A DNA stretch of 6,189 bases from Endomicrobiia bacterium (GTDB lineage Bacteria; Elusimicrobiota; Endomicrobiia; PHAN01), in NCBI GenBank assembly GCA_030018875.1, contig JASEHK010000091.1:1-6189 (forward strand), read 5' to 3'. Within the stretch, counting starts at the first letter, position 1; every line of letters starts with the position of its first letter. Below, in pieces: positions 1-5,251 of the stretch. The translations under genes were made by a program, and so were the position numbers. The notes under the pieces are model-generated. The model was not told where the DNA came from, did no database searches, and saw nothing but the letters and a program-made list of their open reading frames with translations.

Positions 1-3
1 TTC

Positions 4-22
4 CCCCGTATCAAGTACGGGG
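4..22. repeat. Short perfect inverted repeat (7-bp stem, 5-nt loop)
   Basis: CCCCGTA at 4-10 is the exact reverse complement of TACGGGG at 16-22, separated by the loop TCAAG, so the strand can form a GC-rich hairpin. There is no T-run after it, so it is not a good intrinsic terminator. It looks like one half of a dispersed intergenic element of the kind that reads on the other strand as GTCATTCC...GTACTTGATACGGG. Its role is unknown. Confidence 0.7.
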
Positions 23-68
23 CATGCTCAGTCAAGCACGGAATGACAAGCGGGGCGGGAATGACAAG
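11..68. repeat. Imperfect direct repeats, REP-like intergenic element
   Basis: Two sets of direct repeats interleave here. TCAAGTACGG at 11-20 recurs as TCAAGCACGG at 32-41 (one mismatch, 21-base step). GGAATGACAAG at 40-50 recurs exactly at 58-68 (18-base step). Similar GTCATTCC-type palindromic elements are scattered between genes in many bacterial genomes; that this is a member of such a family is inference from its look, since only one locus is visible. It fills the space upstream of the cysN promoter region and contains no convincing reading frame. Confidence 0.55.
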
Positions 69-73
69 AAGGC

Positions 74-79
74 TATAAT
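74..79 (+). promoter_or_regulatory. Candidate sigma-70 -10 box upstream of cysN
   Basis: TATAAT at 74-79 matches the consensus exactly. Transcription would begin near 86, giving a leader of roughly 30 bases before the cysN start at 117. The -35 region is poor: with 16 to 18 bases of spacing it falls in the GC-rich CGGGGCG stretch near 50-57, and there is no extended TGn before the box. The promoter might need an activator, or the match may be chance. The leader is too short for a riboswitch. Confidence 0.4.
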
Positions 80-116
80 GAGGATATTATTTTGCAGTCG
101 CCGGTAAAGAGGAAAT

Positions 117-1916
117 ATGATTGACATTAACGCAAGAGAACGGATGAATATAGTTATAGTGGGTCACGTTGACCACGGCAAGAGCACTGTGATAGGGCGG
201 CTCCTTGCCGACACAGGTTCTTTGCCCGACGGAAAACTCGAACAAGTAAAAGAGATGTGCCGCCGCAGTTCAAAACCCTTTGAATACGCTTTCCTTTTGG
301 ACGCTCTCAAAGACGAGCGTTCGCAGGGAATTACGATAGACACCGCCCGGAGTTTTTTTAAGACGAAGAAAAGAGATTATATTATTATAGACGCCCCCGG
401 ACACATCGAGTTTTTGAAGAATATGATAACCGGCGCCGCAAGGGCGGAAGCCGCATTGCTCGTCATTGACGCCCATGAAGGGATACAGGAAAACTCGAAA
501 CGCCACGGTCACATGGTTTCGATGCTCGGGGTCAAACAGGTCTCCGTGCTCGTCAATAAAATGGACATGATGGGATATGACGAAAATGTTTTTGACGAGA
601 TAAAAAAAACGTACACCGGCTTTCTTAAACAAATCGGCGTCGAGCCGGTAAGTTTTATTCCTATCAGCGCGCGCGAAGGAGAGAATATCGTCGGGATTTC
701 AACGCGTATGCCTTGGCACTGCGGGCCAACGGTTCTGGCGCAACTCGACTTGTTTGAGTGTCCCAAAGATATTACCCGGAAACCTTTTCGTTTCCCCGTG
801 CAGGAGATATATAAATTCACACGGAACAACGACGATAGAAGAATCGTGGCCGGCACGGTGGATTCCGGCTCGGCGAAAGTGGGCGACGAAGTCATATTCC
901 TTCCGTCGCAAAAAAAATCTTTTATAAAATCAATCGAAGCATTCAATTCGCCGCCCAAGACCGCAGCCCGCGCGGGAGATGCGACGGGCTTTACGTTTAT
1001 GACGCAAATTTACATCCGGCCGGGCGACATTATGGCGAAGACCTCCGAGCCGTTGCCTCACGTCGGCGGCAGATTCAAAGCGAACATATTCTGGGTCGGG
1101 CGCGCCCCGATGATAAAAGGCAAAACCTATAAATTGAAACTCGCCGCGGCCAGAGCCAATGCGCGGCTTGTGGAAATAAAACAGGCCATAGACGCGTCTG
1201 ACCTCAGCACGATAGCCGGCAAACAGCAGCTCGACCGTCACGACGTCGCGGAGTGCGTTTTTGAAACGTCCAAGCCGCTGGCTTTCGACATAGCGGCCGA
1301 CAATGAAGGCACCGGAAGATTTGTGATAGTGGATAATTATGAAATTGCCGGCGGCGGTGTAATTCTTGAAAATTACTCGTCCGAAGATTCTATCCTAAAA
1401 CAGCACGTGCGCGCGCGCGAAAGCATATGGGAAAAAGGATTGATTGCGCCCGAGCGCAGAGCGCAGCGACAGAAACACAAGTCGAAGTTCATAGCATTTA
1501 CCGGCCCCGGCGGCGTCGGCAAAAGGGACATCGCCAAGGCCCTTGAAAAAGAACTTTTCGTGCGCGAATACAATACTTATTATCTCGGAATGACCAATAT
1601 AGAACATGGTCTCGACGCGGATATATCGGGCGATTCCGACGAGCGTATCCGCCGGCTCGGAGAACTTGCCAGAATAATGACCGACGCGGGCATGATATTC
1701 ATAACGACCATAGACGACGCCGACGACTATGACATCGAGACACTCAAATTCCTCAACGAACCCAACGAAATACTCGTCGTTACCGTCGGGGAAAATAATT
1801 TCAGCCGCTACTCGGCCGACCTTGAAATTCCCACCCGCAAAAACCCTGAAGCGGCCGTCGCGGGCGTTCTGAAACTGCTCAAAGCCAAAGACGTAATTCT
1901 CGAATATTATCTATAA
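117..1916 (+). CDS. cysN: Sulfate adenylyltransferase large (GTPase) subunit, CysN type, with degenerate C-terminal APS-kinase-like domain
   Basis: CysN is the EF-Tu-like GTPase partner of CysD; together they make adenosine 5'-phosphosulfate (APS) from sulfate and ATP in the cytoplasm. All GTPase motifs are present: GHVDHGKST (residues 16-24), GITID (71-75), DAPGH (92-96), NKMD (147-150) and SAR (184-186). Beta-barrel domains II/III follow (about 222-415, ending at NYEIAGGG). Residues about 457-595 align by eye with APS kinase, as in NodQ/CysNC proteins, but the P-loop reads GPGGVGKRD instead of GxSGxGKST, and the DGDNxRHGL motif has become GMTNIEHGL (491-499), keeping mainly N, H, G and L. 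The SPYR-type segment and the lid motif are not recognisable. Kinase activity is therefore doubtful. GAGG at 109-112 is the ribosome binding site for this ATG; an inner start at Met10 is possible. No cysD lies beside it. sirC begins 14 bases downstream. The length, 599 aa, fits the fused form rather than plain CysN (about 470). Confidence 0.88.
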   Translation: MIDINARERMNIVIVGHVDHGKSTVIGRLLADTGSLPDGKLEQVKEMCRRSSKPFEYAFLLDALKDERSQGITIDTARSFFKTKKRDYIIIDAPGHIEFLKNMITGAARAEAALLVIDAHEGIQENSKRHGHMVSMLGVKQVSVLVNKMDMMGYDENVFDEIKKTYTGFLKQIGVEPVSFIPISAREGENIVGISTRMPWHCGPTVLAQLDLFECPKDITRKPFRFPVQEIYKFTRNNDDRRIVAGTVDSGSAKVGDEVIFLPSQKKSFIKSIEAFNSPPKTAARAGDATGFTFMTQIYIRPGDIMAKTSEPLPHVGGRFKANIFWVGRAPMIKGKTYKLKLAAARANARLVEIKQAIDASDLSTIAGKQQLDRHDVAECVFETSKPLAFDIAADNEGTGRFVIVDNYEIAGGGVILENYSSEDSILKQHVRARESIWEKGLIAPERRAQRQKHKSKFIAFTGPGGVGKRDIAKALEKELFVREYNTYYLGMTNIEHGLDADISGDSDERIRRLGELARIMTDAGMIFITTIDDADDYDIETLKFLNEPNEILVVTVGENNFSRYSADLEIPTRKNPEAAVAGVLKLLKAKDVILEYYL

Positions 1917-1930
1917 AATTTACTCGGGCA

Positions 1931-2380
1931 ATGAAATTCCTTCCGGTGTCTCTCAATATATCCGGTAAAAAAATACTCCTCGTCGGCGGCGGGTCGGTCG
2001 CTTTGCAGAAGATAAACGGGCTTACGCGGTTTACAAAAAATATAATCGTCGTCGCGCCTGTCATTTGTGATGCGATCAAACGGCGCGCCCTGCTCTATCG
2101 TGAAAAACCGTACTCCCATAAATATCTTCGCGGCGTTTCCATCGTTTACGCATGCACAAACGACAAAAAACTCAATGCCGCCGTCTCTTCATCCGCGCGC
2201 AAAAAAGGCATCATGGCAAACGCGGTTGACGACCCCGAAAACTGTGATTTTATATCTCCGGCGATATACAAAAAAGGCCGTATGAGCGTCGCCGTTTCCT
2301 CCGACGGAAACAACGTAAAAAAATCCATCGCATGGAGAGATAAAATAAAGGATGCGCTGAAATATGGCGGTAGAAAATAA
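1931..2380 (+). CDS. sirC: Precorrin-2 dehydrogenase (SirC / CysG N-terminal / Met8 family), short form
   Basis: The family oxidises precorrin-2 to sirohydrochlorin with NAD+, and some members also insert iron to give sirohaem. The start is typical: a few residues, then a Rossmann strand with GGGSVALQK (residues 19-27), then ACTND (74-78) and the NAVDDPENCDF segment (97-107), whose Asp100/Asp101 corresponds to the catalytic aspartate region of Met8 and CysG. AVSSDGNN (121-128) matches the usual AISTxGxSP segment. At 149 aa the protein ends just after the RDKIKDAL helix, so most of the C-terminal helical part of the usual 200-220 aa proteins is absent; short forms of this kind may act as dehydrogenase only (inference). 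The ribosome binding site is weak (CGGG at 1925-1928), so translation may depend on coupling with cysN, 14 bases upstream. The 3' end overlaps the next gene by 17 bases. Together with the methyltransferase domain of that gene it completes the route from uroporphyrinogen III to sirohydrochlorin. Confidence 0.87.
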   Translation: MKFLPVSLNISGKKILLVGGGSVALQKINGLTRFTKNIIVVAPVICDAIKRRALLYREKPYSHKYLRGVSIVYACTNDKKLNAAVSSSARKKGIMANAVDDPENCDFISPAIYKKGRMSVAVSSDGNNVKKSIAWRDKIKDALKYGGRK

Positions 2381-4334
2381 AATCAGAATTATCACCAGAA
2401 AAAGTCCCCTAGCGCTCGCCCAGACGAGAGAAATCCTCGACTCTTTTCCCGGCATCCCTCATAAAATTATAGTCGTCGAAACCTTGGGCGACAGGAACAA
2501 GCAAATTCCTCTGTCGTCGGAGGAAGTGCCGGGCGATTTTTTTACGAGGGAACTCGACGACGCCGTTTTGCGGGGGCGGGCCGACGTAGCAGTTCATTCC
2601 GCCAAGGATTTGCCCGCTCCTCTCAAAGCGGGGTTGGAAGTCATAGCGCTTACTAAGGCCGGGGATTCGTCCGATTCACTCGTTTCCGGCGATAACCTGC
2701 CCTTGAAGAAACTCAAAATCGGCGCGAGGGTCGGCGCGAGTTCCGAGTCAAGAAAGTCCCAACTGCTCGGAATAAGGCCGGATTTGAAAGTCGTTTCCGT
2801 CAGAGGAGTCATCGAAGAAAGATTGTTCCTCGTCGAAAGTGGAAGGATAGATGCTCTTGTAGTAGCGACCTGCGCCCTTAAAAGGCTGGGGCTTGCTTCG
2901 AGGATAACCGAGATATTGCGATTTCAAACCCATCCGCTGCAGGGGATGCTCGCGGTAACGGCAAAAAACTCCCGCGCCGATATGAAAGTGTTTTTCAGTA
3001 AAATAGACGCGCGGCGGTCTTGGGGAAAAGTGTACATAGTCGGCGCGGGCTCCGGCGGGCGCAATCTGCTAACTGTCAGAGCGAAAAATATTTTGGAGCG
3101 CGCCGATATAATATTTTACGACGACCTCATAGACGAAAATCTACTCGACGATTATCATTGCCGCAAGACATACATTGGAAAAAGAAAGGGAAGACACTCG
3201 TCGCCCCAATCGCGGATAAATGAAATGCTTTTTGCCGCCGCCCAAAAGAAACAAATTGTGGCCCGTCTCAAAGGCGGCGACCCTTTCATATTCGGACGGG
3301 GCGGCGAGGAATATTTATATCTCAGAGAACGGCATATTGACGTTGAAATCGTGCCGGGCATAACGGCCGCCCAAGGCGCGGCGGCGTCTGCCGGAGTGCC
3401 GTTGACGATGCGGGGGATTAGCCGGCAATTGTGTTTTTTAAGCGGCCATTATGCGGAAAATATTCTGCCCCGCCCGAGAGAAAAAGACGCCGAAACAATC
3501 GTTTTCTATATGGCCGCGTCGAAAATCACGGAGGTGAAAAACTCTCTACTGAAACGCGGGTTTGACGCGGATACTCCGGCCATTCTCGTGCGCAAGGCAG
3601 GGTTTTCCGACGAAAAAGTGACGGCGACGGACATACAAAATATGGCCGCCGCCCGTCAAAAATCTCCCCTCGCGGTTATCGTCGGAAAAACCGCGGGATT
3701 ATACGCCCCGCGAAACAAAGTTCTCTTCACCGGACTTGACCCATATAATTGTTTTGTGCCCGGCCGCCTGATTCATTATCCGTTGATAGAAATACGGCCG
3801 ATTTCTTTCGACGCGGACATAAAAAATTACGACGGGATTGTTTTTACGAGTCGTTCCGCCGTCCGGATTTTTTGTCTCAGACATTCAATTTCGAAAAAGC
3901 ATAAAATAATAAGCATAGGCCCCCAAACATCCGGTGAATTGAAAAACTACGGATATAAAGTGGATTATGAGTCCGAGTTTCCGGATTCGGATGTTTTGGC
4001 GGGTTCATGGAACGCCCTGGCGATAAAAAAATTGAAACTCCAAAAAGTGTTGTACCCGTGTTCTAACTTATCCGACAACGAGATGCATTATCTACCCGCC
4101 GTCGAGGCAAAAGTCGTTTATAAAACCGTGGCCCAAAAGCAGCCTCGGTTGAATCTTAAAATGTTCTCGGGCGTGGTTTTCAGCAGTTCTTCGACGGTCG
4201 AGGCGTTTATTAAAATATACAAAACGATTCCGAAACATCTCGTCCTTTTTGTTTACGGCAGGCATACAGCGGCAAAATTGGCCGAAAGGGGATATGAAAA
4301 AAATGTTCAAACGGTTTCGCCCGAACAGAATTGA
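2364..4334 (+). CDS. hemC-cobA-hemD: Three-domain fusion: HemC-like (domains 1-2 only) / uroporphyrinogen-III C-methyltransferase / uroporphyrinogen-III synthase
   Basis: One 656-aa cytoplasmic protein appears to carry three consecutive activities. Residues 5-217 resemble porphobilinogen deaminase: TRKSPLA (11-17), HSAKDLP (78-84, with catalytic Asp82), an altered GASSESRK (124-131), RG (147-148) and LKRLGL (172-177). The match ends where domain 2 returns to domain 1, so the C-terminal domain with the cofactor-binding cysteine is missing. Residues about 222-445 are a methyltransferase of the SUMT/CobA type: VGAGSGG (226-232), RLKGGDPFIFGRGGEE (301-316), VPGITAA (330-336), PLTMRG (346-351) and FYMA (381-384); it uses S-adenosylmethionine to make precorrin-2. 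Residues about 450-650 fit HemD, a poorly conserved family: IVFTSRSAV (492-500), IGPQTSGELKNYGY (518-531) and VVFSSSSTVEAF (604-615). The start overlaps sirC by 17 bases and the end overlaps hemB by about 41, implying translational coupling. The methyltransferase call is very firm, HemD firm, and HemC firm as homology but uncertain as activity. Confidence 0.9.
   Translation: MAVENKIRIITRKSPLALAQTREILDSFPGIPHKIIVVETLGDRNKQIPLSSEEVPGDFFTRELDDAVLRGRADVAVHSAKDLPAPLKAGLEVIALTKAGDSSDSLVSGDNLPLKKLKIGARVGASSESRKSQLLGIRPDLKVVSVRGVIEERLFLVESGRIDALVVATCALKRLGLASRITEILRFQTHPLQGMLAVTAKNSRADMKVFFSKIDARRSWGKVYIVGAGSGGRNLLTVRAKNILERADIIFYDDLIDENLLDDYHCRKTYIGKRKGRHSSPQSRINEMLFAAAQKKQIVARLKGGDPFIFGRGGEEYLYLRERHIDVEIVPGITAAQGAAASAGVPLTMRGISRQLCFLSGHYAENILPRPREKDAETIVFYMAASKITEVKNSLLKRGFDADTPAILVRKAGFSDEKVTATDIQNMAAARQKSPLAVIVGKTAGLYAPRNKVLFTGLDPYNCFVPGRLIHYPLIEIRPISFDADIKNYDGIVFTSRSAVRIFCLRHSISKKHKIISIGPQTSGELKNYGYKVDYESEFPDSDVLAGSWNALAIKKLKLQKVLYPCSNLSDNEMHYLPAVEAKVVYKTVAQKQPRLNLKMFSGVVFSSSSTVEAFIKIYKTIPKHLVLFVYGRHTAAKLAERGYEKNVQTVSPEQN
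4285..4292 (+). promoter_or_regulatory. Ribosome binding site deciding the hemB start
   Basis: AAAGGGGA at 4285-4292 lies inside the end of the upstream fusion gene and is the only purine-rich, Shine-Dalgarno-like stretch near the hemB start. Two in-frame ATG codons follow, at 4294 (very close, 1-2 bases) and 4303 (about 10-11 bases). Either could be used, and the protein differs by only three residues. The in-frame ATG at 4249 has no such site. Confidence 0.5.
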
Positions 4335-5244
4335 CGAGAAAACCCGTCTGAGACACCGGGAGACATTCATAAAAAAATCGGATTTCATCTGGCCTGTATT
4401 CCTTGTCCCCGGAGATAATATCGTTCAAGAAATACCGTCTATGGACGGTGTCTTCAGATATTCCGTCGACAGGTTGCTCGAGCCGCTCGGACAACTCGTC
4501 GGAAACGGTCTAAAGTCGGCGCTGCTTTTCGGTGTTCCCGACGAAAAAGGCGTCGAACAGGCATATTCTTCCGACGGCTTCGTGCAGACTGCGATTTCTT
4601 CGATCAAAAAAAACTTTCCCGCCCTTGAAATAATCACCGATGTTTGCCTGTGTTCTTATACGCCCGACGGTCACTGTCATATCGGCGACAACGACAGGAC
4701 ATGTGAGATTCTCGCGCAAATCGCGCTGAGTCACGCGCGCGCAGGAACCAACGTAGTCGCGCCTTCGGATATGATGGACGGCCGTGTGCATTTCATCAAA
4801 AAAGCGCTGTCGGAAAACGGTTTTGCCGGCATCGGTATAATGTCGTACGCGGCGAAATACGCATCAAGTTTTTACGGGCCGTTCCGTTTGGCCGCGGATT
4901 GCGCGCCCAAATCGGGCGACAGAAAAGATTATCAGATGGATCCCGCCAACGCCGACGAAGCGCTCGAAGAAATCGCGGCGGATATAGAGGAGGGCGCCGA
5001 CAGCATAATAATCAAACCCGCCTTGAGTTATCTCGACGTCGTTGCGAAAGCGAAAGCGAGGTTCAACGTTCCGGTAGTGGCATATAACGTCTCGGGCGAA
5101 TATCAGATGCTGAGGCGCGCCGTTGACGGAAAAATCGTCAATGCGGACATTATCGAAGAAGTTTTAACCTCCATCAAGCGCGCCGGCGCCGACAGAATTA
5201 TTTCATATTTCACGCCGCAAATTTTGAGGAAATCGGAAGGATAA
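4294..5244 (+). CDS. hemB: Porphobilinogen synthase (5-aminolevulinate dehydratase), zinc type
   Basis: HemB condenses two 5-aminolevulinate molecules into porphobilinogen in the cytoplasm. From the ATG at 4294 it is 316 aa, close to the usual 320-340. Both Schiff-base lysines are present: MSYAAKYAS (Lys188) and IIIKPALSYLD (Lys241). The metal site reads DVCLCSYTPDGHC, with Cys118, Cys120 and Cys128, so this is the zinc-binding form rather than the aspartate-rich magnesium form. The family's RPRR-like N-terminal segment is represented by FRPNRIDEKTRLR, and the C-terminal RAGADRIISYFTP is standard. Starts at 4294 and 4303 are both credible; the earlier ATG at 4249 would add 15 residues that do not look like HemB and would deepen the overlap. 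The gene overlaps the preceding fusion by 41 bases in another frame and is followed by hemL after 7 bases. Confidence 0.96.
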   Translation: MKKMFKRFRPNRIDEKTRLRHRETFIKKSDFIWPVFLVPGDNIVQEIPSMDGVFRYSVDRLLEPLGQLVGNGLKSALLFGVPDEKGVEQAYSSDGFVQTAISSIKKNFPALEIITDVCLCSYTPDGHCHIGDNDRTCEILAQIALSHARAGTNVVAPSDMMDGRVHFIKKALSENGFAGIGIMSYAAKYASSFYGPFRLAADCAPKSGDRKDYQMDPANADEALEEIAADIEEGADSIIIKPALSYLDVVAKAKARFNVPVVAYNVSGEYQMLRRAVDGKIVNADIIEEVLTSIKRAGADRIISYFTPQILRKSEG

Positions 5245-5251
5245 GAAATTT

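Noticed and set aside
4..22. Intrinsic transcription terminator for an upstream gene
   Set aside because: The hairpin is strong enough, but no T-run follows on either strand close to the stem.
80..116. Riboswitch or leader regulation (cobalamin or sulfur responsive)
   Set aside because: Only about 30 bases would be transcribed before the cysN start, with no box or stem pattern; too short for known cobalamin or SAM riboswitches.
602..917. Slippery A8 runs at 602-609 and 910-917 as programmed frameshift sites
   Set aside because: The cysN frame continues without interruption through both with conserved protein sequence on each side, and no stimulatory structure is evident; the runs are ordinary lysine-rich codons.
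509..958. Open frame of 149 codons on the minus strand
   Set aside because: It is antisense to the GTPase and barrel domains of cysN, with no recognisable motif; the plus-strand frame explains the region fully.
2067..2285. Short plus-strand open frame in another phase inside sirC
   Set aside because: It sits entirely within the sirC frame, which shows NAD-binding and catalytic motifs; the alternative peptide has none.
4249..4293. Upstream in-frame ATG at 4249 as the hemB start
   Set aside because: It lacks a ribosome binding site, adds 15 residues not seen in HemB proteins and would lengthen the overlap with the fusion gene to 86 bases.
2364..4334. Fusion gene as a sequencing or assembly artefact joining separate genes
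   Set aside because: The linkers between domains are short but continuous, each domain is in the same frame without stops, and neighbouring genes overlap as expected in an operon. It cannot be excluded without reads, but nothing in the sequence suggests it.
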